Assembly: GCA_002364735.1 (NCBI GenBank)
Contig: DEZB01000052.1
Location: forward strand, 1-64,000
DNA: 64,000 nucleotides
DNA from: Bacteroidales bacterium UBA3143
Lineage (GTDB): Bacteria; Bacteroidota; Bacteroidia; Bacteroidales; Dysgonomonadaceae
Direction: 5' to 3'
Within the stretch, counting starts at the first letter, position 1; each line of letters starts with the position of its first letter. Of the stretch, positions 1 to 7,424 are shown piece by piece. A program made the position numbers and the translations under genes. A model generated the notes under the pieces. It was given only the letters and a program-made list of their open reading frames with translations, had not been told where the DNA came from and ran no database searches.

Positions 1-20
1 TTGCTTAACTTAATGACATT

Positions 21-112
21 GAGGGCACCCCTCCAAAGGAGGGGAATTAAGCGAGTATTTATGCCCTACTACAAGAAGAGGAGAATTAAGCGATGTTTTA
101 GGCATCCCTCCA
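21..112. repeat. GGAGGGGAATTAAGCG direct repeats, left of DUF559 gene
   Basis: Two units about 48 bp apart (25-64 and a degenerate one at 61-110) carry a CCCTCC/GGAGGG palindrome followed by AATTAAGCGA. The same unit recurs at 766-835 on the other side of the DUF559 gene, and in inverted orientation inside that gene at 274-315. The repeats have no coding explanation here. Confidence 0.75.
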
Positions 113-238
113 CAATATAGACCAATTTACAGGCAGATCTATAGATAAAAACGTAATTAAAAAGATTACCAAAGATTAGATACGCATTTTTTGCTTATAT
201 TTACCCAACAGTTCAATGAAATAAAAGCTTAAAGTCGA

Positions 239-733
239 ATGTCACAAAACACAGATGAACCTTTCAGCGAAACTAATTCCCCTCCTCTGGAGGGGTGCCC
301 ACAGGGCGGGGTGGTACAAAATGGTAAAAGAAACAATGAAGAAGGAGCAAAAAGAAATTCCCAAAACTATTTCTCGCTCCCCTACAACCCCAAACTAAAA
401 GATCGTGCAAAGGCACTGCGCAAAGCAGGTAACCTTGCAGAGGTGCTATTTTGGCAAGAAGTGCATAAACGAAAATTCAAAGGATTTGATTTCGACCGCC
501 AAAAGATAATTGGCAACTATATTGTAGATTTCTATTGTGTCAACTGTCAGGTAGTAGTCGAAATTGATGGCGACAGCCATAATGACAAACAAGAATATGA
601 TGCCAAGAGAGATGCTTTTCTGCAATCTCTGGGATTGACGGTAATTCATATTACAGCAAAAGATGTGTTGCAGAATTTGGGCAATGTGATGGGTGGGCTG
701 TATGAGCATCCTGTATTTAGCACCGCGCTTTAA
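239..733 (+). CDS. DUF559 domain endonuclease-like protein
   Basis: 164 aa. Residues about 47-155 match the DUF559 family, a compact Vsr-like PD-(D/E)XK nuclease fold. Visible landmarks are YNPKLKDRAKALRK, a conserved Glu in AEVLFWQEV, IGNYIVDFYC with the likely metal-binding Asp, and VVVEIDGDSH with the second acidic pair. The first ~45 residues are low-conservation; residues about 14-26 (PPLEGCPQGGVV) are encoded by a copy of the flanking inverted repeat, so translation runs through repeat DNA. A start inside the conserved part is possible. No partner gene (methylase, toxin or antitoxin) is adjacent; def on the opposite strand follows after the right repeat. The substrate is unknown; family membership is firm, function is inferred. 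Confidence 0.8.
   Translation: MSQNTDEPFSETNSPPLEGCPQGGVVQNGKRNNEEGAKRNSQNYFSLPYNPKLKDRAKALRKAGNLAEVLFWQEVHKRKFKGFDFDRQKIIGNYIVDFYCVNCQVVVEIDGDSHNDKQEYDAKRDAFLQSLGLTVIHITAKDVLQNLGNVMGGLYEHPVFSTAL
274..315 (+). repeat. Left inverted repeat of DUF559 element
   Basis: 42 bp lying inside the DUF559 reading frame. Its reverse complement matches 748-790 with only a short central difference and one substitution. It starts TAATTCCCCTCC and ends GGGCGGGGTGGT. Confidence 0.85.
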
Positions 734-747
734 CTACATCGTCTTCA

Positions 748-835
748 ACCACCCCGCCCTAAAGGGCACCCCTCCAAAGGAGGGGAATTAAGCGAGTTTT
801 TTGGCACAACTCCAAGGGGAGGGGAATTAAGCATG
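748..835 (-). repeat. Right inverted repeat and direct-repeat tail of DUF559 element
   Basis: 748-790 is the inverted partner of 274-315. It is followed by a second unit (about 800-835) with AACTCCAAGGGGAGGGG and AATTAAGC, mirroring the paired units at 21-112. It begins 14 bp after the DUF559 stop codon. Confidence 0.85.
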
Positions 836-851
836 TGAATTATTTAACTTT

Positions 852-1406
852 TCACGCCGTTCTCACCCTATAATGACAACTCACTTTCCCCTTACTCATA
901 TTTGCAAGTTTCGCTTTTATCAAGCGTTTGCGAATGGCTGAAATTCTGTCAATAAACAATATCCCATCAATGTGATCATATTCGTGTTGAATGACACGGG
1001 CAGTGAAGCCAGTGAAGATTTCTTTGTGTGGCATAAGATTTTCGTCAAGGTATTCAATTTCGATTTCGTCTTCCCGTGGCACACTTTCGTTGATGCCAGG
1101 AATACTTAAACAGCCTTCTTCGGTAGATGCAATATTTCCAGAACGACTAATGATGTGTGCATTGATAAATGCTTTTTTGAAGCCTTTATATTGGGGATTT
1201 TCCTCATCTTCCAATGGTGACAAATCGATTACAAAAATACGATCGTCCAAGCCCACTTGTGGTGCAGCTAATCCAATGCCATCGGCATTATACATAGTTT
1301 CGAACATATTGTCAATCAATTCTTTCAAGTTTGGGTAGGAAGGATCAATATCTTTTGCTTCTTTTCTTAAAACGGGGTGTCCGTAAATATATATAGGTAA
1401 AATCAT
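852..1406 (-). CDS. def: Peptide deformylase
   Basis: 184 aa, normal length for a type 1 enzyme. It removes the N-formyl group from nascent polypeptides as they leave the ribosome. All three catalytic motifs are present: GIGLAAPQVG (43-52), EGCLSIPG (97-104, metal ligand Cys99) and QHEYDH (140-145, metal ligands His141 and His145, catalytic Glu142). It starts 51 bp after the ruvX stop on the same strand and is probably the last gene of an lptB-ruvX-def transcript. The start is an ATG with the standard N-terminus beginning MILPIYIYGHPVLR. Nothing unusual is seen. Confidence 0.97.
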   Translation of the reverse strand: MILPIYIYGHPVLRKEAKDIDPSYPNLKELIDNMFETMYNADGIGLAAPQVGLDDRIFVIDLSPLEDEENPQYKGFKKAFINAHIISRSGNIASTEEGCLSIPGINESVPREDEIEIEYLDENLMPHKEIFTGFTARVIQHEYDHIDGILFIDRISAIRKRLIKAKLANMSKGKVSCHYRVRTA

Positions 1407-1457
1407 AACGTGATAATTGTATTTTTTCTCTTTTCAGTTTCAGTTGGTACATGTTAG

Positions 1458-1883
1458 TTAGCGCATATTCATACGACGACTTTCCATGTAGCCTTGCAAA
1501 ATAATGGTTGCACTTATCTCATCAACCAATGCTTTGTTTTGTCGTTTTATTTTCTTCACGCCTCCATCTATCATAGTCTGAAGTGCCATTTGAGATGTGA
1601 AGCGTTCATCGAAATACTCAACAGGTATAGCAGGAATTTCTTTCTGCAATCTCTTCACAAAAGGCTTAATGTATTGCATACTCTCCGACTCTTCATAGTT
1701 CATTTGTCGTGGTAGTCCAATAATGATTAGTTCTACTGGCTCTTTTGCAATATATTGTTTCAAAAAAGCAATGAGCGTATGGGATGGCACTGTTGTGAGA
1801 CCATTGGCAATAATTTGCATTGTGTCGCTCACAGCTATCCCAGTGCGCTTTCTTCCATAATCTATTGCTAAGAGACGTGCCAT
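1458..1883 (-). CDS. ruvX: RuvX/YqgF, pre-16S rRNA processing nuclease
   Basis: 141 aa RNase H-fold protein of the YqgF family, known to act in 5' maturation of 16S rRNA and historically called a Holliday junction resolvase-like protein. The N-terminal LLAIDYGRKRTGIAVSD carries the first catalytic Asp (Asp8). VEYFDERFTS (89-97) and the C-terminal Asp121 (DEISA) complete the acidic triad. It begins 8 bp after the lptB stop, so it is almost certainly co-transcribed with lptB and def; a ruvX-def pairing is common in Bacteroidetes. Confidence 0.95.
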   Translation of the reverse strand: MARLLAIDYGRKRTGIAVSDTMQIIANGLTTVPSHTLIAFLKQYIAKEPVELIIIGLPRQMNYEESESMQYIKPFVKRLQKEIPAIPVEYFDERFTSQMALQTMIDGGVKKIKRQNKALVDEISATIILQGYMESRRMNMR

Positions 1884-1891
1884 ATTCTTTT

Positions 1892-2725
1892 TTAGAGGTC
1901 AAATGTTTTTCGTTTCAACTCGAAGTCTTTACCCAAATATTTTTCGCGAACCACTTCGTTATCCGCCAACTCTTGCGCAGTACCCTGAAACAATACTTTT
2001 CCTTCGAAAAGCAAATAAGCCCTGTCTGTAATACTCAATGTTTCGTTTACGTTGTGGTCGGTTATTAAAATACCAATGTTGCGGTATTTCAGTTGTGCAA
2101 CGATCGATTGAATGTCTTGCACGGCAATGGGGTCAACTCCCGCAAAGGGTTCGTCAAGCATAATAAACTTAGGGTCAATGGCAAGACATCGTGCAATTTC
2201 TGCTCTACGCCTCTCTCCCCCCGAGAGTTGATCGCCTTGATTTTTGCGTACTTTGTGAAGACCAAATTCATCAATCAAACTTTCCATCTTAGCGAGTTGC
2301 TCATCACGATTTTTGCTTGTCATCTCCAAGACAGAAAGAATGTTGTCTTCAACCGACATTTTTCGGAAAATAGATGCTTCTTGTGCCAAATAGCCAATGC
2401 CGTATTGAGCACGTTTATAAACAGGAAATTTAGTGATGTTTTGCTTGCCAAGAAATATTTGACCTTCATTTGGTACAATCAATCCTACAGCCATATAGAA
2501 AGTAGTAGTTTTGCCTGCACCGTTGGGTCCTAACAATCCCACTATTTCCCCTTGCTTCACATCAATAGAAACATGACTCACAACTGTGCGTTTGCCATAC
2601 TTTTTCACCAGATTTTCTGTGCGAAGCACCAAATGCTCCTGAGCAACAGGTTCTGCAGAAGCAAAGCTGTTAATTGCCTCTGGGGTAGCTTGATTTATGT
2701 CGTTAGTTGATTGTTCGTTATCCAT
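1892..2725 (-). CDS. lptB: LPS export ABC transporter ATP-binding protein
   Basis: 277 aa from the chosen ATG. It is the cytoplasmic ATPase of the Lpt system that moves lipopolysaccharide from inner to outer membrane. With residue numbers counted from an upstream ATG at 2746, it has Walker A GPNGAGKTT (73-81), Q-loop YLAQE (119-123), signature LSGGERRR (174-181), Walker B FIMLDEP (194-200) and H-loop His231. The LptB-type QEASIFRKMSVEDNI stretch supports LptB over a generic ABC protein. The start at 2725 is preferred because the predicted -7 box at 2744-2751 would place transcription initiation below 2746. An unconserved N-terminal extension of about 30 residues rich in Asn, Gln and Ala precedes the ATPase domain. 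The membrane partners LptF/G/C are not in the window. Confidence 0.92.
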   Translation of the reverse strand: MDNEQSTNDINQATPEAINSFASAEPVAQEHLVLRTENLVKKYGKRTVVSHVSIDVKQGEIVGLLGPNGAGKTTTFYMAVGLIVPNEGQIFLGKQNITKFPVYKRAQYGIGYLAQEASIFRKMSVEDNILSVLEMTSKNRDEQLAKMESLIDEFGLHKVRKNQGDQLSGGERRRAEIARCLAIDPKFIMLDEPFAGVDPIAVQDIQSIVAQLKYRNIGILITDHNVNETLSITDRAYLLFEGKVLFQGTAQELADNEVVREKYLGKDFELKRKTFDL

Positions 2726-2743
2726 TTGTCTCCAAAATTTATG

Positions 2744-2751
2744 CAAAGATA
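2744..2751 (-). promoter_or_regulatory. -7 box of lptB-ruvX-def
   Basis: CAAAGATA on the plus strand reads TATCTTTG on the minus strand, a full match to the Bacteroidetes TAnnTTTG -7 consensus. No clear -33 element. Initiation would fall near 2738, which favours the lptB start at 2725. Confidence 0.55.
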
Positions 2752-2815
2752 CAAAAAAGTAAAAGAGTAAAACAGCATTTCAGCATTAGAACATGTGTAG
2801 AAGTATCAATGATTG

Positions 2816-3169
2816 TTATTGTGAAATAATCACCTCTGCGCTCTCCACCTCTCCAAGTATCGGAGGGTTGTTCTTTTTCAATCGCACTTCCATATTGATA
2901 ATTTGAGGGAAATCAGCCTTGATTGATTTGAAAATACGCATCGCCACATGCTCCAGCAGCTTGGAGGGCTTTTGCATCTCAACTTTCACAATATTATAAA
3001 CCTCTGCATAATTAATGGTGTCATCCACATTGTCGCTTTCGCAAGCCAATGATAAGTCTACATCTATATGTATGTTCACTACATAGTGATTACCAACTTT
3101 GGTTTCTTGTGCCAACACACCATGATAGGCGAAAAAACGCATATCATTGAGTTTAATACTTGTTCTCAT
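2816..3169 (-). CDS. folB: Dihydroneopterin aldolase
   Basis: 117 aa, typical size. It cleaves 7,8-dihydroneopterin to 6-hydroxymethyl-dihydropterin and glycolaldehyde in folate synthesis. Family markers are FFAYHGVLAQE with catalytic-site Glu22, INYAEVY with Tyr54, LLEHVA with the pterin-anchoring Glu73, and the active-site Lys in RLKKNNPPI (about Lys99). It is transcribed toward lptB with a 90-bp gap, so co-transcription is possible, but each has its own -7 box. folC, thyA and folA also lie within the next 8 kb on the other strand. Confidence 0.95.
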   Translation of the reverse strand: MRTSIKLNDMRFFAYHGVLAQETKVGNHYVVNIHIDVDLSLACESDNVDDTINYAEVYNIVKVEMQKPSKLLEHVAMRIFKSIKADFPQIINMEVRLKKNNPPILGEVESAEVIISQ

Positions 3170-3195
3170 TTTGCTTATTCTCGTATATTTAAACT

Positions 3196-3203
3196 CAAAA
3201 GTA
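3196..3203 (-). promoter_or_regulatory. -7 box of folB
   Basis: CAAAAGTA reads TACTTTTG on the minus strand, 27 bp before the folB start codon. No convincing -33 element. Confidence 0.45.
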
Positions 3204-3452
3204 AGGATTAATATTAATAAGGTGTGAATTATCTGATAAAATAAAATTCATATTTGAGCAAATCATAAGGGTTGCTTTTACAGTTTAATGCGGCTTAATC
3301 GTTTTCTCATGAAATATTTGATCAAAATCTGCTACATAGACTGATAGCACGTTCTTATAGACCAAACAATAATATGACTCCATGAGTAGGCTGATAACGT
3401 CGATAAAATATGTCAAATATCTGATAATTAGCACGTAATGCACATCCAAATA
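3204..3452. other. Intergenic region, folB to DUF4890-like gene
   Basis: The gap between the divergent genes spans 3170-3525. Apart from the two promoters listed I see no reading frame, RNA gene or repeat in it. Confidence 0.5.
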
Positions 3453-3484
3453 CTTGCATAGCATTAAACTATTTACTACATTTG
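3453..3484 (+). promoter_or_regulatory. Promoter of DUF4890-like gene
   Basis: CTTG at 3453-3456, a 20-bp spacer, then TACATTTG at 3477-3484. Both elements and the spacing fit the Bacteroidetes sigma consensus. Initiation near 3490 leaves a leader of about 35 nt. Confidence 0.65.
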
Positions 3485-3525
3485 GGTGTCAATAAGGCAG
3501 TATTAATCAATTAAAATTTTATGAT

Positions 3526-3987
3526 ATGAAAAAGTATTTATTTTTAGTAACAGCACTTCTACTCACAATGAGTATGTCAATGTCGGCTCAAAACAACAAT
3601 CGCCGTAACGACAGCAGAAGAGGAATGAACAACAGACGGAGCGAACAAATGATGAGAATGACTCCTCAAGAGAGAGCCGATTTAATGGCTAAAGAACTTG
3701 ACCTTACTTCAGAACAAAAAGCTAAAGTGCAGGCTTTAGCCGAAAAACAAGAAAAAGAGCGTTTGGAACAAATGGAAGCGCACAGAAAACAACGAGACAT
3801 GGGTCGTCAAAATCAAGTTGCTCGTCGTGACGAAATGCGCGCACAACGTCTTAAAGCAGTTGAAGAGCACAACGCAGAGCTCGAAAAAATTATCGGCAAA
3901 GAAAAAGTTGAAAAATGGAATGAATTACGCAAAGACGTAAGAGATACCAACCGAGCAGGAAGAAGAAACCCTGTAAGAAGCAACTAA
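3526..3987 (+). CDS. DUF4890/Spy-like secreted basic protein
   Basis: 153 aa. A signal peptide is clear (about 1-21, KKYLFLVTALLLTMSMSMSA, cleavage before QNNN), so it is periplasmic or secreted. The mature part is highly charged and helical, rich in Arg, Lys, Glu and Gln, with MTPQERADLMAKELDLTSEQKAKV resembling the LTxxQ-type helices of the CpxP/Spy stress chaperones. It matches the kind of short protein annotated DUF4890 in Bacteroidales. It is monocistronic, with its own promoter and a strong terminator. A role in envelope stress or metal sensing would be inference from family resemblance only. Confidence 0.7.
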   Translation: MKKYLFLVTALLLTMSMSMSAQNNNRRNDSRRGMNNRRSEQMMRMTPQERADLMAKELDLTSEQKAKVQALAEKQEKERLEQMEAHRKQRDMGRQNQVARRDEMRAQRLKAVEEHNAELEKIIGKEKVEKWNELRKDVRDTNRAGRRNPVRSN

Positions 3988-4012
3988 TAACATTTAAGTT
4001 TAGCACTACTTT

Positions 4013-4046
4013 AAAGCACCTATCGAAAGATGGGTGCTTTTTTATT
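4013..4046 (+). terminator. Intrinsic terminator of DUF4890-like gene
   Basis: A 12-bp stem AAAGCACCTATC / GATGGGTGCTTT (one T-G pair) with a GAAA tetraloop, followed by a T run. Confidence 0.9.
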
Positions 4047-4092
4047 TTAGACCAATTGCAGTGTAATAACAGATAAATTTTTCTGCATTATA

Positions 4093-4193
4093 ACTTTTGC
4101 ACCCTACAAAAGCATAAAATCTTTTGTTGGATCACTTTTGCACCCTACAAAAGTCTCAAATTTTATATTTATTAGTTTTGTACCCTACAAAAG
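4093..4193. repeat. Three regularly spaced palindromic 20-bp repeats
   Basis: Copies at 4093-4112, 4134-4153 and 4174-4193 read CTTTTGcACCCTACAAAAG with c/t variation. Each has CTTTTG and CAAAAG ends around an ACCCTA core. Start-to-start spacing is 41 and 40 bp, with AT-rich unrelated intervals. They lie in the 549-bp gap between the DUF4890-like gene and DPP III; 4194-4504 shows nothing else. Confidence 0.8.
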
Positions 4194-4504
4194 TTTGAAA
4201 TTTCCTGCTGGATTTGATTTTTAGCATGCAAATGCTATATATTTTTAGAATAATGGGCTTGTGAACTCCAAAAGGTATGAAACTTATAAACATGATGGCG
4301 TTTGGAGTCTCAATCAACTTTAAATGAATCTTTTGAAGCAACACCATTACAACTCTATGATGTCTTGTTTTTTAGGGAGAAAGTTACTCTACGAAGATAC
4401 TCCTCATTATTCTGAAGAAAGATCATCGTTTAATTAAAAGCTTAAACTCGAATAGATTTACGATGGTTTTTTATTTGACTGAGACAAATATCAAGTATTT
4501 TATG

Positions 4505-4512
4505 TAAGTTTG
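4505..4512 (+). promoter_or_regulatory. -7 box of DPP III gene
   Basis: TAAGTTTG, 24 bp before the start codon. The nearest TTTG upstream (4474-4477) is too far away for a standard -33. Confidence 0.5.
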
Positions 4513-4536
4513 TACTAAACTACAAATTTTAGAACA

Positions 4537-6594
4537 ATGAAAAAGCTTTTATTTATGTTAGCATCAATACTTTTGCTTGCTTCATGCACGGGTAATAAAA
4601 AGACGGAGCCGACGTCTGAAAATGAAACTGACGCAACCTTTGAATACACAGTAGATAAGTTCGCCGATATAGAGATCCTTCGTTATCAGGTTCATGGATT
4701 CAATGAATTATCGTTGCAGCAAAAAGAGTTGATTTATTATCTATCTCAAGCTGCGTTAGAAGGTCGAGACATATTGTATGATCAGCACAACAAGTACAAC
4801 TTAACCATTCGCAGAACTTTGGAAGGTATTTACGAAAACTATTTTGGAGATAAAAACTCTGAAGAATTTAAGAAATTCGAAACCTATCTGAAACAAGTGT
4901 GGATGGCAAATGGTATTCATCATCACTACTCTGAGGATAAAATACTTCCTGAATTTTCGAAGGAGTATTTTTTACATTTAGCCAACTCTATTGATCCAGC
5001 CAGAATGCCCGTTAAAGATGGTGCATCGGCCAGTGAGCTTATTGAAATGCTCACACCAATAATGTTCGATCCAGCTATTTATCCAAAACGTATTAATCAA
5101 GCTGCGGGAGTAGATCTGGTAAAAACATCAGCCGTAAACTTCTACGAAAATGTTTCGGAACAAGAAGTAGATGCTTTTTACAATAAGATGAAAGATCCAA
5201 ATGACAACACACCTGTTTCATACGGACTGAACAGTAAAGTTGTGAAAGAAGATGGAGTAGTAAAAGAAGAAGTATATAAAATAGGGGGCATGTACTCTGC
5301 GGCCATTCAGCGCATCGTAAACTGGTTGGACAAAGCAGCCAATGTAGCAGAAAACGACCAACAAAAACAAGTGATACTTTCGCTTATAGACTTTTACAAA
5401 ACAGGTGATTTAGAAAAATTTGACGATTACTCTGTGCTTTGGGTAAAAGACTTGAACAGTCAAGTTGACTTCATTAATGGTTTTATAGAAACTTATACTG
5501 ACCCATTGGGAATGAAAGGTACATGGGAATCGATTGTTAACTTCAAAAACATAGAAGCTACCAAGCGTACAGCAATAATTAGCGACAATGCACAATGGTT
5601 TGAAGACAATTCACCTGTTGATAAAAGATTTAAAAAAGAAGAGGTGAAAGGTGTTTCTGCAAAAGTTATAACTGTAGCCATTTTGGGTGGCGATTGCTAT
5701 CCTGCCACACCCATTGGCATTAACCTGCCAAATGCAGATTGGATTCGTCGCGACCATGGTTCAAAATCGGTTACCATAGAAAACATTACAGAGGCTTACG
5801 ATAAAGCATCTTTGGGTAATGGTTTTGCAGAAGAGTTTATGTGGAGTAACGAAGAGGTTGACAGGGCTAAGAAATATGGTTCGATCACCAACAACCTTCA
5901 TACAGATTTGCATGAATGTTTGGGCCATGGCTCTGGTAAGTTGCTTCCGGGTGTTAACAGTGATGCTCTTAAAGCTTATGGTAGCCCTATAGAAGAAACA
6001 CGTGCAGATTTATTTGGTTTATACTACTTAGGAGATCCAAAGCTGGTTGAATTAGGTCTGGTACTCGATGGGGAAGCGTATAAAGCACAATACTACAGTT
6101 ATTTGATGAATGGCGCCATGACACAACTCACTCGCATACAACCAGGGAAGGACATCGAACAAGCACACATGAGAAATCGTCAACTGATAGCTACATGGGT
6201 TTTGGAAAAATCCAAAGAGAGCAATGCTGTAGAAATGAAAGAGCGTGATGGAAAAACATATATCGTAGTAAACGATTATGAGAAAATACGTGAACTGTTT
6301 GGTGAATTGCTTGCCGAAGTACAACGTATAAAATCGACTGGCGATTTTGAGGGAGCTAAAAACCTCATAGAAACTTATGCAGTAAAAGTGAATCAGCCAA
6401 CTCACACAGAAGTATTGGATCGATACGCAGCATTAAATTTATCTCCTTATCGTGGATTTGTGAATCCGGTTTACAAACTCATTAAAAATGACGAGGGTGA
6501 AGTAACAGATGTGAGCGTATCTTACAACGAAAGCTATGTGGATCAACATTTACGTTATTCACATCAATACTCTTCACTACCAAACAATAATTAA
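4537..6594 (+). CDS. Dipeptidyl-peptidase III family lipoprotein (M49)
   Basis: 685 aa. A zinc exopeptidase that releases dipeptides from peptide N-termini. The zinc motif is HECLGH (His459, Glu460, His464), the variant known from Bacteroides DPP III, followed by EETRAD (486-491) with the third ligand Glu. The N-terminus MKKLLFMLASILLLASC is a lipoprotein signal with the lipobox Cys at 17, so the enzyme is anchored in the envelope rather than cytosolic. It is monocistronic between a TAnnTTTG box and a strong terminator. Likely role: breakdown of small peptides in the periplasm or at the cell surface. Confidence 0.93.
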   Translation: MKKLLFMLASILLLASCTGNKKTEPTSENETDATFEYTVDKFADIEILRYQVHGFNELSLQQKELIYYLSQAALEGRDILYDQHNKYNLTIRRTLEGIYENYFGDKNSEEFKKFETYLKQVWMANGIHHHYSEDKILPEFSKEYFLHLANSIDPARMPVKDGASASELIEMLTPIMFDPAIYPKRINQAAGVDLVKTSAVNFYENVSEQEVDAFYNKMKDPNDNTPVSYGLNSKVVKEDGVVKEEVYKIGGMYSAAIQRIVNWLDKAANVAENDQQKQVILSLIDFYKTGDLEKFDDYSVLWVKDLNSQVDFINGFIETYTDPLGMKGTWESIVNFKNIEATKRTAIISDNAQWFEDNSPVDKRFKKEEVKGVSAKVITVAILGGDCYPATPIGINLPNADWIRRDHGSKSVTIENITEAYDKASLGNGFAEEFMWSNEEVDRAKKYGSITNNLHTDLHECLGHGSGKLLPGVNSDALKAYGSPIEETRADLFGLYYLGDPKLVELGLVLDGEAYKAQYYSYLMNGAMTQLTRIQPGKDIEQAHMRNRQLIATWVLEKSKESNAVEMKERDGKTYIVVNDYEKIRELFGELLAEVQRIKSTGDFEGAKNLIETYAVKVNQPTHTEVLDRYAALNLSPYRGFVNPVYKLIKNDEGEVTDVSVSYNESYVDQHLRYSHQYSSLPNNN

Positions 6595-6600
6595 TATATT

Positions 6601-6640
6601 AGAAATAAGTTGCCTTGTTAGGCAACTTATTTCTATTTTT
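6601..6640 (+). terminator. Intrinsic terminator after DPP III
   Basis: A perfect 14-bp stem AGAAATAAGTTGCC / GGCAACTTATTTCT with a 6-nt loop (6615-6620) and an ATTTTT tail. It abuts the start codon of the next gene (6642), so that gene needs another promoter or read-through. Confidence 0.9.
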
Positions 6641-6641
6641 G

Positions 6642-7400
6642 ATGCCAAGAGTGAAAACAAAACAAGCCCCTCTTATATCAGTAGTAACTGTTTGCTATAA
6701 CTCTGAAGATCACATAGAGAAAACGATCAGAAGTGTAATAGATCAAAACTACAGTAACAAAGAGTATGTGGTGATAGATGGAGCATCAACAGACGCTACT
6801 TTAAAGATAATTGACCCCTTTAGAAACTCTATCAACACCTTCATATCAGAGCCTGATAATGGAATTTATCATGCGATGAACAAAGCTATGTCAAAAGCTA
6901 TTGGAGAGTGGATCATATTTATGAATGCAGGTGATGTCTTTGTAGATAATACAATTTTGGATCAAGTGAGCGATTCGTTACAAAAAGAAGTTGATGTTTT
7001 GTATGGTGATATATTAGTTTTAAAAGAGGGAAAGCTTGAAGTGAAAGAAGCTCCTACTGATATTTCTCATTTCCATCGAATGCCATTTTGTCACCAAGCT
7101 GTTTTAACACGAACATCTTTATTAAAGTCTTTCCCTTTTGATGAAAAATATAAATTATCAGCCGATTTTAAATTTTACAAACAGTTAAAACAAGAGCGTA
7201 TTGTCTTTAAAAGAATACCTATACCGATAACTATATATGACCGAACCGGTATATCAAACAGTCAACGCTCAAAAGGTCTTGCAGAAAATATTGCTATTAT
7301 AAAAGAAGTAGATGGCTGGAAACAAAAGCTACAATTATTGCCACGGCTCTATTTTGTGAAAAACTGGCAGACAATACGAACGTTGCTAAAGAAAAAATAA
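6642..7400 (+). CDS. Family 2 glycosyltransferase
   Basis: 252 aa, GT-A fold GT2 enzyme. ISVVTVCYNSEDHIEKTIRS opens the nucleotide-sugar domain, VVIDGASTDAT carries the conserved Asp, and SEPDNGIYHAMNKA with FMNAGDVF (DxD-like position) is typical of the WcaA/PGL-type subgroup. The ATG at 6642 is chosen because an upstream TTG (6615) would sit in the loop of the preceding terminator. No membrane segment. folC starts 24 bp downstream and is probably co-transcribed. The acceptor cannot be deduced; envelope polysaccharide or glycolipid synthesis is likely. Confidence 0.88.
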   Translation: MPRVKTKQAPLISVVTVCYNSEDHIEKTIRSVIDQNYSNKEYVVIDGASTDATLKIIDPFRNSINTFISEPDNGIYHAMNKAMSKAIGEWIIFMNAGDVFVDNTILDQVSDSLQKEVDVLYGDILVLKEGKLEVKEAPTDISHFHRMPFCHQAVLTRTSLLKSFPFDEKYKLSADFKFYKQLKQERIVFKRIPIPITIYDRTGISNSQRSKGLAENIAIIKEVDGWKQKLQLLPRLYFVKNWQTIRTLLKKK

Positions 7401-7424
7401 ACTACTACAACTCAATAAACTAAG

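Noticed and set aside
4093..4193. CRISPR-like array
   Set aside because: Only three 20-bp palindromic units with 20-bp AT-rich intervals; no cas genes and too short for CRISPR repeats and spacers.
6615..6641. TTG start of the GT2 gene at 6615
   Set aside because: It falls in the loop of a perfect terminator stem; the ATG at 6642 precedes the conserved domain.
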